Shown piece after piece: positions 1-13,200 of a DNA stretch of 64,000 nt. Each line of letters starts with the position of its first letter. Within the stretch, counting starts at the first letter, position 1. Under the pieces are notes generated by a model. That model had not been told where the DNA came from and searched no databases. It worked only from the letters and a program-made list of their open reading frames with translations. Made by a program: the position numbers and the translations under genes. The DNA comes from Liolophura sinensis (Eukaryota > Mollusca > Polyplacophora > Chitonida > Chitonidae): contig NC_088301.1 of NCBI RefSeq assembly GCF_032854445.1, positions 41,473,116 through 41,537,115 on the forward strand, read 5' to 3'.

Positions 1-128
1 ACTGTAAACTATGCTGACAAAGCATGTCTTCAGCTGTTCTGCTTTGGAAGAACATGTGCATACATGTATATATGCAAAAATATAGGCATAGATGTACATA
101 TGCAAAAAAAAATATATATATATATACA

Positions 129-182
<54 letters not shown>

Positions 183-679
183 ATGATTTGAAGTTTACCC
201 AAATAATGTCTACACAGAGCACTGCACATGTATACTGTACACACATAGAATTGCTTAGGCTGACCCAGAGAATTCTGATAAGGGTGTGGATGTACATGAT
301 ATATGAGAAGGCCAGACCTCATCCCTCAATCCCTGTCTTCACATTGTACTTGCAAATGTTACATATATATATCCAACCCCTTTTCAGCTTCAGCCTCCTC
401 TCCTCAGCTCCTCGAAATAGCCTTTCTTAGGTCCTTGTTTATACATGTACATCCAATACCCATTACCTCAGACAGCAAAACAAACAAGCACATGAAGAGC
501 TAGTGCCTGCCATGTATGTGTATTCATCGAGCTCTTACCATCAATGTATTCAAACTGACTAAGACTCTTACCTGACCATGTTATTATAATGTAACTTTGC
601 ATGCCATACATTTTTCTTTAGTCCAAAATTTCCTATATGAAGCCTATATTTAATTTCGTATTTTCATCCATGCTGACAG
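1..679. other. left-edge non-coding stretch
   Basis: No exon is recognised here. The stretch holds a long (TA)n microsatellite and AT-rich sequence with many ATGTACAT-type words. If the candidate terminal exon at 680-743 is real, this is the last intron of a gene that begins to the left of the window. Confidence 0.4.
109..180. repeat. (TA)n microsatellite
   Basis: Almost pure TA dinucleotide run with one short interruption (acaatg). Any apparent reading frame through it, rich in Tyr-Ile, is an artefact of the repeat. Confidence 0.95.
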
Positions 680-743
680 TACAGGAACATATGATATCGA
701 AGGAGCCATTAATGGTGATGATGATGAACCTGTCATGAAATAA
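680..743 (+). CDS. possible terminal coding exon of an upstream + strand gene (partial)
   Basis: A pyrimidine-rich stretch ending in gctgacAG (678-679) is followed by one base and 20 codons ending in TAA. The encoded tail is TGTYDIEGAINGDDDEPVMK, acidic and plausible as a cytoplasmic C-terminus. The frame stays open about 27 bases upstream, so this is consistent with, but does not prove, a 3' terminal exon of a gene whose other exons lie left of position 1. I do not recognise the protein. It could be chance: the exon is only 64 bp and other frames are also partly open. Confidence 0.25.
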
Positions 744-3184
744 ATACTATAAATTGTATATGAACGAGATATAGACTTTTTGGTTGTGGTTAAAATTTGA
801 TTGCACATCAAAAAAATGTATGAAGTATTTAGTAACAATGTTACTCTTAAAGCATATTAGAACTGTCAAAACATCTTAATCTGACATCTGTTAGTTACAG
901 TCACAGTGAGTACATACTATCCTAGATTGGCAACTTCCACTGAACCCTAGAGTGCATGTACCTTTCCCAGGGCACGTATACTTGACACCCAAGTGAGGAA
1001 CATGATTCCACATCATTGGTCAACAACAATCAATAATTCTTCGCAATTCAGAGGTGAACGGCCATTCACACAGTCAGGAATCTAGCTCTCCATTAAGACT
1101 CAAAACACAAATGTACTTTTGGCTCTGCGTATCAATAAATCTATGTCACCACAAAGGCAAGCTTTGAGACAGAACTCATTACTAGCAGCAAACAGTTACA
1201 TGCACATACATATACATGTATGTGAACCTTGTGCATTAATGCATTAATGACAGACTAAGCGAAAAAAAAAAGTGAAAACCAAAACAGTGAATTTTTTCTG
1301 TCAACAGAACCCTTACAAAGCTGTTCTTCCCAACATTTTGCTTTCTGGTCGAAACTGAATTGGTTAGTCTGCAGACCAGTACATGTATACAAAAGTGATA
1401 TTCAAATTTTATTTTTGAATCCTTAGCCATAAAACGGGTTGTGGACCACAGATGTTATATCACTAAATTAAGTTATTATAGTTTATGTTCCCTGTTTATT
1501 TTAAATACACGTATTTATGATGGAAATCTGTCAATTTTGGGTTTTCATCATTCACCCAAGCAAAATGCGTGTGCACATGAAGAATGGCATGTGGCCAGGA
1601 AATAACTGGTAATTAACATGTGTGTTCACATGAACAAATGTGGTATACAGCTCAAGCCTGTACCTATAGCTGTTGAGAGAACAGCCATCCTGAAAAAGCA
1701 TCAAAGTACATGAATTATTATGTGTAATACAAATAAATAAGTAAAAGCCCCTTTTCAATTTGTGTTTGAACAAGGCTCAAACTTAATATACTATAAAACA
1801 AGCAATCAAAATACTGGTATGGTGGTACTCATACGTTTTCTATTAAAAATGTCCCTTAAAAATATTAAAATACTTAGCACATACTGCCTGTGTTCTGGTT
1901 GTGCTATACCAATCAATGGACAGGATTTACTTATAGTACCCATGGTCTATGAAGGTCAATCTCATTTGACCTATACTTAATATAGTTTGATGTAGTTGTG
2001 ACACCTGGATTCTCTTCTGAGCGCACTGACTTTTTCTTACAAATCAATAACAATATATACTTGTCACTGTCCAAATGAACACCAATCTGTGTAATTTTTA
2101 ATGACAGTCCCTTTATTTTGAATTTAATCTCCGCGTAGCCATATACATGTATGCTGAAAATATGAAACACCCAACTTATACCTACATAGATGTACAAAAC
2201 TAAATTCACTCTGAAATTCAATAAATACACACAGAAATATACACAATACTGAACAAGACTGCTTGCCAATCCAAATAAAAGGTGTCAATTTCCCAAATAT
2301 CTCTGTATATCCCAGGTCATTTACACTCCATTTTAACACCCAGTTAAAACTCAATCCGCCCTAGACAAGAGGTGATTACCAGACACATATGCATATGAAA
2401 CGTTCACGGTAAAATTAAATGCTTAATTAAGTCCATGGGAAATTAAAAGGTGCATAAATCGTACCAAATGCTCCTGTTTCATAAGCAAAAAGGTTGACAT
2501 GGGAAAGAAAATTTTTGGCAGGTATAAGAAATGTCAGATGAACGCTGAACAACATTTTTAGAAGTACATAGTGGAAGGTTCATACATGAATTGACATACT
2601 TTTAAATATATTGCACAGTATTGATCATATACATGTATTTCTAATCAAAAATGGACAAAAGTATAAAATTACAGAAATATACAAACAGAACTAAAGGCAC
2701 AAATCACTATGAGCTGTACATAAAAGTTGAAATCATTCCTTTCCAGCGGCTTGTGAACTTCTAGGAAGGTCTGTTAGCAACTGGTTGAGTCTATAACAGA
2801 CACCTGAATTCAATGTCAGGGAAAGTTGTCTGTTCTATACATGTATATTATGATATTTCTAACCGACACAGCTACATCTGAAGATCTTGTGAATCATGAA
2901 ATCATGAAAAGCTACCTAGTCCACCTGTCCATAACAACTTCATGACCCTAGGATATTACACTCACACACTAAGGAGTAAAGCCAAATGGGTAAGATGCCT
3001 GTGAGATACTTCTCCCTCAGGGCAAAGCAACGCCTGTTCCAAGACAATGAAATATTATGCTTCAAAAAAGCTATGTCTGTCGTTTTGACAGGTAGCACAC
3101 CACATGCTGGGTATGTGTAAATTCCTGTCATTTCTCTGAAAGCATTAATTCACATCAACAGCCAGATTTTAATACTGCACATAC
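744..3184. other. non-coding stretch, no recognised gene
   Basis: AT-rich sequence without a recognisable protein. Several minus-strand splice-like segments occur (near 2900-2940 and 2963-3040), but I could not join them to a convincing reading frame. Confidence 0.35.
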
Positions 3185-3667
3185 CATCAATTCTTCTTTG
3201 GACTCTTCAGAACAAGTTTTCAAATAGTGTCTAAATGTTAAATCACTGTCCAACATGCTGCATACAAGAACTTCACATCAGGCATTAATATGTCTCTGAT
3301 TCAATTTGAACAGGGTTATCAGGAAAAGTAAACTGCTGTCATATCTCATACATAATTCTCAAACAGTAAGAAACATGTTGCTAATAGAAGCTGTAGGCTC
3401 CTCTAAGGGTGGGTTGATACTAACCTAGTTGAGGTTCAAACGAAATACTAAACACACCTAAGAATCTCACAATGGAGACACACTCTGAGACCCCAAGACA
3501 AGCAATGGAGCAATACTAACCAGCTTTCAACAATGGCTTATGAGAAATCCATTAAAAAAAGGGGGAAATGTGTAAGTTGTTCTCGTTTAACGATTCAATG
3601 ATTCAGATTGCATAGTCCATCTTCCTAACCTTGATTGAGGAAATGCTCTTAACAACTGTCTAGTCAT
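3185..3667 (-). CDS. possible 5' exons of an unidentified minus-strand gene
   Basis: Two minus-strand segments look like consecutive exons. The first runs from an ATG at 3667 to a donor at 3630 (AG|GTTAGG), reading MTRQLLRAFPQS plus two bases. The second runs from 3230 to 3185 with acceptor tttAG and donor GATG|GTATGT. The phases fit: AG plus A makes Arg, giving MTRQLLRAFPQSR followed by HYLKTCSEESKEELM. A further upstream minus-strand segment beginning with ATG at 4019 ends in a strong GTGAGT donor near 3896; joining it to the first segment gives an immediate stop, so it could only be 5' UTR. I recognise no family and found no confident downstream exon. Chance is a real alternative. Confidence 0.2.
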
Positions 3668-4019
3668 TTTGGCTTCGTTCTGCAGGGTTGATTTAACTAT
3701 TACCCATTTTCAGGCATGAATGAAAGATATTTCCTTAAAGGGAAAAGACAATCAGCTGATGAGAGAATTTATTTATTTGCCTGCATTGTCGAACTGAAAA
3801 TGAATGTCGCACACTGGCTGTCCATTCTTCCCGTCTTGGAGAAAGTTCGCAATATTTCAACATAAAAACGCCACTTATGACAAAAATAAAATACTCACAC
3901 ATCTTGCCATTGTGTTGATTTTTAAGTAGTAGAGCAAAACACGGGATATAACGGACAAAATCTCCTGACTTTCCCCAAATTAAGCCACCTATTTGTTGTT
4001 CATCAGATTTCCAAAACAC

Positions 4020-4246
4020 TGGCCTGATCTCATCATACGATAACTCTGAATGGACCTACGTCATGCTGTCTTCGTCACCAAAATGTGTGTACACAAAGAC
4101 AGGAACACATGACGTAGAACACACAGTGATTGCGACGTGTACCGAACATGTGACAGCAAGTTTACATTGGAAACTGAATATGTCGAGTTGTGACTTAGTA
4201 CAGGTTTGCGGTAAAGTACGTTATTTCATTCCTGTCAGCGCGAGAG
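4020..4246. promoter_or_regulatory. putative LRRC74 5' flank with paired CRE-like words
   Basis: Lies directly 5' of the LRRC74-like start codon. The 9-mer CTACGTCAT at 4056-4064 is repeated in exact inverted form, ATGACGTAG, at 4109-4117. Both contain the TGACGTA core that resembles a CREB/ATF half-site. The region is less AT-rich than its surroundings. If the minus-strand fragment next to it is real, this is a two-way promoter. The factor assignment is inference from the motif alone. Confidence 0.35.
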
Positions 4247-7200
4247 ATGTCAACCAGGCGCAACCGGCAAAGTCGGGTAGCTGCGCTACCCAAGCGAGAT
4301 ATGACGCAGGTTAGACAAAACCCTTCAGTTTTGATTGCTCTCTATTTGAATAAAGTAGGCGTACAGGGTACTGTGCTTATGATATGTACAGTAGGCCTAT
4401 ACTTAAAATCTAAACTGACATCTAACAAGCATAACGATAGCCTACATTAATACTGTATGTCAGTATAGCCATTCACTTAGCAGATTGTAGACTGGTGTTT
4501 TGCTTGATAGCACAATCATTTAACTGAATGCAATGTCCGTTAAAACTGCAGGTACGATATGACATTAATTTCTGAATTAAAAAAATTTCTTGTAACTTTC
4601 AAATGACTTCCCCCTGATGGATCATAACCTATAGAAAAGTCATTTTCGAAAACTTTGTAAGAATTTTGTGAAAGTGCAAGTGCACCCTAGGACATATATT
4701 TTATGTGTAATAATACTGTCTATATACTATATTGTGAATACTATCTAAATAATTCAGATTTAGACATACTGTTTGATATGGATCTGCTGCTTAAGCTATC
4801 AGGTAAGTTAACTCTAGTGAAATCTAGTTGCCATGCAGTTTCGTACAGCCCCAAAATTTATGGGTTTGAACTTACGTAGGCCTACAGGATGAAGTTTAGA
4901 ACAGATTTACAGAATCTGGTTACCAGTTATGAAACTTTTGAACATCTGCAATACTTCAGGGTCTTGTTTTGTTCTATAATGTTAATTGTTGGAACTCAAA
5001 AATGTATGATTTAAAATTGAACTGTTGACATTGTTTTGCAGATAAAGGGAGGCAAATTGGCATATTTCAGCATAGGACCTGCCAGTCTCCAAGCTGTTCG
5101 TCCTCATTCTGCACTACCATCAAAAGATTCACAAAATCAGAAAGAAAGTGCTGAATTATATGGCCGCCCTAGAACTGCTCCCAGCACAAAAATAGTACAT
5201 CGAGTGAAGGAGGAGATTTCATTGACCCCACCCACACCTAGAGAACGTAAAGGCAGAAGAAGATCTCACCAGAAACAGGCTCCAAAGGAGGCTCTTGACG
5301 AATCATTGGGCCTTAATCTTTTTGACTTCACGTCAAAGAGTAGCGATGACACATCAAGGCGGAGCAGTCAAATAAACACCCAACATTTCGACTTTTCTTC
5401 ATATATTTTACGAGACTCTCCTCATGATAAAGGTTTCAAAAATATACATTACCACATATTTGTTCTATAGTTAATAACAAGGTTTTTCTTTGTGAATATT
5501 ATAATATGCAAACGTTGATTGCTATGTGAATATGTGTGATATGAAGGATACTAAATATATAGGTCACTTTTCTGTTTGAATTTGGTTTGGTATAACCCAA
5601 TCTTTAAGCTTGTATGAGTATGCATATGTGTAATTTGATTATTAGTATAAATTCACATTGGATGGATTCATATCTTCCAGGTATTGGCAGAATAAATACT
5701 TGTATTTAAGTTTAGACAGAATTATGACTATAATATATATACTGACATTTTCACATACAACAGGAGAGGAAGCCAGCATCAAGCCACATCTATTTATAGC
5801 TTAAATAAAAGTATGGTATTTTGCTAATGACCTGTGATAATCACACATTTTTAACTTGTTGACTTAATATTATATCCTCTAATAGCACTTTTCAGGTGTA
5901 ACCAAACATTATTACACCAAGGTTTTATTATCTGGCTTACATATAGCATACTTATTTGTTACATGTTTAAGTTTAAGGTTTACAATAAAAGTAGCATGTT
6001 GATGAGGAAGAAACAAACAATTCACTGTTCTTTGGGACCACAGAATAGAGAAGCTCAGAAAAATAATCAGATGTGTGAAGAGGTTGAAAAATTCTGGTTA
6101 CATTTATGCTGTTGTCTTTGTATTAGATCATAAACCGGTGACAACAGAACGTAAAGAAGCCTGGACACAGCCAATAACCACCATAGTTGTGTCTCCCCCA
6201 GAGGAGCCCCTAGGATCAGAACAAGAACCTACAAAGAAGTTCTCATTTGAGACATGGCTGAGTGGTCCTGATATTGATTCAGATGAGTTTGACACCGATT
6301 TGGAAGATGATTTTCCCAAAGGTAACTTTATGATGAATCAAACCGATGACGAAAGTCTCCTGGTATATGTGCAAAATTTGGACAGATTTGGATTTTAAAG
6401 TATAAAAGCAGTCACAATAAGGCTTTAGTCTTCCATGCCTGTTTTGGACTACTGTGTACACAGACATGCATGCTGTTTTACTGTACTGTGATGGCCAGGA
6501 GGCTACAGTAATCATCTTGTAAGCAAGAGACATGGGTTCAGTATGGTGTCAGGTCATGCATTAATTAGCAGAACATGATAAGGAATGTTTAAGTGTTAGA
6601 AGTTTCTTCCAGAATGATGAATTTTACTGAGGAATGTGGGGATAACTTGGCATTGACAATTACATAAATGACTTCATGCATCATTTGTGCTTTTCTCACA
6701 AGACTCCTTTGTGGTAAATTCTGGCTTTGTTCTTAATTGTGATGAATCTTTGTGTAACGAGTTGTGTCCATTGGTGGAGGAAATAGCAGAAAATAATAAA
6801 GACATCATCATGGCTGCTGTACATGGGCAAATTTATCCAGTGACAGTGAAACATGGAAAGTAACCAGGGGTGGGTACCTCAAGGAGCCTCACTGCTCATC
6901 ATGACGTCCAAGGCAGGCAGAATAATGCTGGTTACAACTTCAAACAGCCATTTGCAGCCCTGAACTATTGCCACATCAGCAGCTCAAACTTGAGAGCGCA
7001 GAGAACTAAGAAGGAGAGGTAACGCCTCATAATCATTGTGATGACCTGTCACATTTGCAACCACTGATAAATACCTGTTGAAAGAACTTAAAATATTATT
7101 CTTTGTGCTCATCATCAGGGGATAGGACTTTCAGTCTGTATTCTGTGACTGGTTGGGTCTTCATATTGGGTGTCAACATTGTTGTGTTTCACCTCCTGTT

Positions 7201-10200
7201 GAGACAGCACTATGAAGATGTTGCCAATTTGAGTCTGTCCGAGGAGTCCTGGTTATACTGTGATTGAAATCTTGTCTATGACATCACATTTTCAAGGTTA
7301 ATAAACACTGTAATTCTATTGGTGGAGAGAAAAAAACTACTCTTGTAATAGCAGGGTTAAGGAAGCTGTTTCAGGTTTTCATGATGATGTATTTATATAG
7401 CCAAAGCAGAAAAAAAATAAAAATAAATAAGTTTGTGTATCTTGTCATATAAATCTTACTATCTTACTGTTTTGTGTCATTGCAGCTCCTGATAAACCTA
7501 TTGACCCAACAGGGCAATATATTTATGAAGAGGAATGCCAAAAATTAGGTATGTACACAATGTATTTGATAATGTACACATTATATAATATATATGGCAT
7601 GGTGGCATGTCATGACATTTTATAGAAGCTTACAGTATGATCTTACTTTGTAGATGGTCAAGTCCAAATTCATTTTGTTCCAAGGGAAAAAAATGCTGTT
7701 ATCTGCGTAAAATGATGGCACATCTGGTGACATAATTGCTGTATTTGATCTTGAAATTACCCACCTTGCCTGTTTCTGTGAGATGTGTTCAGCTTAGAAA
7801 GATGTTTTAAAGTTTGTTTGGAAGGAAGGATGATATCCAGTTTAAAACATGTGAGTTTCACCACAAAAGTAATATTTTATTACCCTTATTTACCTTTTAA
7901 ATGTATTTTCTTGTGAATTTTTAGGGCAAATGCATTAATTGTTGATGTGGTTTTGCAGAAAGTAAAACATGCATGTGAATAAGACCCTTAGATTGTATTG
8001 GTAACTTCTGGTATTTTCTAAAAGGTAGCAAGTGGTTATGGTATTGCCATGTTTTTGACAGGTGATTGTTTGAAATTGACAGGTATAGTACCAGTGTCTT
8101 ACATTGCACGTCACCTTGGAGACCGACATTTAGGGATGCGTCATCATTACCTTGGTGGAAAGAGAACAATCCCCATTGCTGAAGCCTTAAAGGTAGGACA
8201 GGCTTTTGTTGTGTAGTATTCTACCTTCCAATAGGCAAACACAATCCAGTTATGCCAGTGTTTCCAGCCATTCTTAATATAAGAAACACCTTTAAATACG
8301 TCTATTTCTTGCAAACTTTGTGAGCTAATCTTAAGCTAGATTCAAGTCTCAAATTCTGTCTCACAAGGCACTGGGGGTAAAAATCATTTTGTCTTCTTTT
8401 ATTTTGTGTTCAGACAAATACAGTGACAGAAACCTTGGATCTGACAGACAATTACATAGAAGGATGTGGGGCTTGGTATCTGGCAGAAATGGTCAATAAG
8501 AACCTGTTTATTGTCAGTTTGGTGAGTTCTGAAAAAGGTGTCATCACTACATTTGCTCTCTTTTAATGCAACAGAAGCAGTTATACAGATTCACAGTATT
8601 TCTTCTCTTGTGCTTGTTGCTGGGAAACCCTATATACTAGATAAAGCTTGATCATGTATAATTTAAAATGCTGTGTCTTTGTTAACACTTCAGCTTGACA
8701 ATTTATTAATATGTTAGTGTATGTATTTTTTTTTTTTTCGTCTCTTCCAGAATTTATCAAATAATTTTCTTAAAACTGAAGGTGCTAGAGCTATTGCTGA
8801 TATGCTGGAAACCAACACAACTCTCAGATCCCTGTCACTGAGTGGTACGTAAGTCTAACTCTGTAAGTTTGAGCTTTGTAAAATAGATATGTGTACTTCA
8901 TATTTACCATGAAACGCATCCACACATCTGATTTTGTCATTTATCTAGATTGTTAAACCATTGCAAATGAGTCAAAATTTTGTAAACTATTCAATCAAAA
9001 GCACGTGTTTAATATGATTGCCCAAGAAATACTTAAATATGTATGTTGCTTGTGATTCCATGGTCTGCAAAATATTACTGCATTCATAATGGAAATGTTG
9101 CAAACCCTACACAACCGAGTCTTGCATGGGCTGTGATAATTTTATTTTTACTAGTTGTTGGTAAGATCAAATTAGTCAGTATTAAGATAGATCTTGGTGT
9201 TTTGTTTTTTTCAGTGACCTGTGGTACAATAGTGTTTTGATGATGTTGTCTTGCTTCGTTTATGTGTTTTCTAATGCAAGTTTTTTTTTTTTTTTTTATT
9301 TTTTTTTTTTTTTACATTTTTGTTTCAGGTAATCAACTCACTGACCTGGATTGCCACTTATTTGTTGAGGCGTTGAAACACAATGTATCTCTGATGTCAC
9401 TGGATCTAAGTCATAATGAAATAGGAGAATCTGGTGCCACATGGTTAGCTGCCGCTCTTGTAAGTGCAGTCATTAAAGGATTTGTGAAGTATAATGTTTA
9501 TTGTACTACATATTAAGTCTATGTCATGTCCTAATGTGACACGAGGCGAAACATTTATTGGTGGGAGAACTTTAGAGGGTGGGGTGAATCTGTAAATACA
9601 CCCAATGAAAACAATGCATGGAAACCAGAATTATTTACAATCTATCAGCATAGAAAATTAAGAAAATACTGATTTAAATCTGGTGCATACATCCTGATTA
9701 CTGACAAAACATATGCATAAGCGCGCAGTGTTAAAAGTTATGAAATCCTTGTGTGCCCCAAATACCAGTTATCATCTAACAACTATGTTTGTAAATCCTT
9801 TTCATTTGCAGCCAGGAGCAGTGAAAAACTTGAGAAACTCTGATTTTTCGTTTCATTTACATCTACCAACATCACCTACATAAATTTTTATATTAATACT
9901 TGTTCAAACTAAAGTAGGAAAGTTAAACATCTGCCTAGAAATTAAACAGTTCAATTAATAGTGTATCTTGTTTTCTCAATGTTTAAGAGGTATCATTTGT
10001 ATGATGATATACAACACGTTACATTTCCATTTGTTTTTGTACCCAGGCTGTCAATGAGGGTCTGACAGAACTAGACTTAAGCTGGAACGCTATCAGGCAG
10101 AAAGGAGCAGGAGCATTTGGACTTGCATTAGTGGTAAATATCTGCCTAGAAGCTTTTGTCAGGTATACCCTGTGAAAAATTTCTACAAATTTGTAAATTT

Positions 10201-13200
10201 ACAGAATAAATTATTCTACTGTTTGATTTATCTATTAAAAAAGGTTTTGTTGCTTTGGCTGTTGGTCAGCTGAATGTTAGCAATTTACTGTATACACTTT
10301 CTGCTGACTCTGCTAAAACATTATTCCAGGAGGATTTGCGGTAAGTTAAAAACTTTTTGGGTCTGCTTTGTCTCCCATACCCATTGAGCTGTTGTGCTGA
10401 TAACTATAGTGAAAGTGAAATACTGTGAATAGCAGGCATAACCACATTCATGATTGAAATTTTACAGCATATACATTGTATTTGTTATGAAGAAAAACAA
10501 GTTTCTGGAAGTGTTCGATTTGTCTTGGAATGGCCTTGGTACACACGGAGCTGCTGGCTTAGCCAAAGGTTTACAGGGGAACACCAAATTAAAGGTTCTA
10601 GACTTAACGTAAGTACATGTGCAGTATGCATATGCTTTCTGAAGTAAAGGTTTCAACACATGCATGAGTAGTACATTTCTTCAAGTCTTGGAACATATAA
10701 TAAAATATGTTTATATAAATTTCTTGACCGGCAGCTACTTGGAATTCCAAGACTGCTTTTTCATATTACCAGTAGACCAGTTGAGTTATTTTTTCCACAG
10801 TTCAATGATGTTAGCATAATTATGCAAAACAACATTTATAAAGAAAAAAAAGAACAATGGCTGTGTTTGTAATTGATTTTCGCATATCGTTTTAGAAATA
10901 ACCGACTGGACAGCAGAGCAATGGTGAAATTCTGCCCCTATCTCCGCAAGAACTATGGCATTGAGACTCTCTTGGTAAGTTTCATTATTTTTATGTTTTT
11001 TAAATTGTGCTGAAGGTTCTGATGACTTTCCATGATTAAAATAGCACTGCTATTCGTCAGTAAATTCAGTTGTTGAGATAAAATTTGAATTGTGGGTTAG
11101 TTAGGCCTGTTACAGTGATTTGAGCTTTAAATTGTTTTGTCAAGATGTACGCTTCCTACTCATGCTTAGTCTGATATTATCTTGCTTCTTTACAGTTGAA
11201 CTTGAACCCAGTCACAGAAGCAGGTTTGGAGATTTTACTGAAAGCAGCCGTGGTGCATCCAGCTCTCAAGTTTCTCTCTGTAGAGGTAACATCAAAACGA
11301 GGCTTCAAAGAATAAATTCTGAATGAACATTGACTTTATGGTTATGCCTACGTCCTGATCACATGTTTATATACTTGTCTCCATCATGAATATGTGAGGG
11401 CCTCAGTGGTTAGTATGCTCACAGGAGCCTCTCAATGATGCTATTGTTGTGAGATCAAGTCCATCTCATGCTGGCTTCCTCTACGTCGGAAGGTCTGTCA
11501 GTAACCTGTGTGTGGTCCTGGGTCTTTACATCATAATTCTGGTCGCCGTCGTATGAGTGAAATATTTGCAAGAACGCAGTAAAATTCCAGTCAAATAAAT
11601 AAATAAATAAATCTGTTGTGACAGCTGCACAGCTCGATTATATTCACAGTATTTTAAGAATTCATTTCCAAGGAAGTTTGATTCAGTGCCCAACAATTTG
11701 CCTACTCTAAGTGTTGTATTTTGTTCTGACAATTTCACAGAAGTGTGCTTTAAGGGTAAGGGATTTCAGTTCCCGTAGCTTCTAGCTTCTGTTGATGGGC
11801 TTGACTTAATAAATAAATAAATAAATAATTAAGAAATAAATTAAAATATTGTGCCTGTAGCACTATATTTTACAACACAGGTGCTTATGAGCAAAAGTCA
11901 TTGATAAGCTTTATCTTATGTGTAAAGATTTCATTATCAGGTTGAGCTGAGCTTTAACAGGTGATGGATATATGTCCATATCATGCTTACTTCTACTAAC
12001 TACAGCTTAAGTGTGAAAATGTATTTTGATGGCAATTAAGTACAATTTGAGACTAACAGTAACTTACATCCACATGTCATTGCTCAGTTGGGGTACATGT
12101 ATGTTGCTTGGAGTTAATCCTTCTCAGGTGATGAGGTCAGTAACTATTCACACAGATTGTTAACTTTGCCAGTAAAGTTATGTGATATTTCTCATATAGT
12201 TGTAATGGCAGATGAAGAGTTGCTCTCAATAAATAAAATATGATTATACTTTTGTCTCAGTTCAGGTTGCTTGACCCTATTCTGAAATCTTGTCAAATCA
12301 TGGGTGAATTTATCACATTTGCTTTAGACGTGTGGCATCCTAATTATCAAGTATGTGCAAATGACCTAGGATGATAAAACCAAAAGTTATTTAGGATATA
12401 TATATATCTATATATATATGTATAATTGACGAAGTGTTCTAATTTGTAAAGCTGTTAAAATCTTTTAGACATTAGTTTTTAGCTGACTGAAAGTTGTTTT
12501 GTCATGACCATTGGCGTACATGTATTTTAACAATGATATGCTTCTCACTTATAGGACATCAGGCACAGGACATAAGCTTGAAATAATTGCGTTTTCTTCT
12601 GGTTACGAGATGTTTGAGAATTATATGTATACACTGGTACATTCAAGGCAGACTAAGTTTCCTTAGGGCTTGCCCCACAGTATAAAGGTGTGATACAAAT
12701 ACTATTGTATCTATAGACTATAAATACTATAGACTTAATACATAGTGTGTATTTTTTTTCCATTTTTAAGTTGATCAAAATAATGCGTTTAGTTAACCAG
12801 AAGTGTAATTTAATTTGTGTCTGTCTGATCCAGTTATCAGCACTTAAGCTACAGAAAGGGCAAAAACAAAATTAGACCTGTTGTGGACTTGAACATAGAC
12901 CTAGATATTGTCCTAAGCTTTATAGTAGTGGACATGTGAAACAAAAGCAGTCCTTTCAGAATGATTATTTTCGCTTTGAATGAATAGTGTTAAATAGCTA
13001 CATGCTGGCAACCATTGTTTGTTGAATGCACAGATCCTAGCTGGTTACAGTTACTCTTTCGAATGATCAGTTCTGTTTTGTTGTTAATTCACACTGTTTT
13101 CATACCCATCATTGGGTAGTGTGTGTATTGTTTTATAAAAAAAATCATTTTAATTTGTTGGATTGGTACGCATAAATGTTTTTTCAGGAGAAAAATATAT

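Noticed and set aside
4778-4802. ATG with a good GTAAGT donor as the first exon of the LRRC74-like gene
   Set aside because: It ends with one leftover base and would put the next exon into a frame that stops early. The exon at 4247-4309 is in phase.
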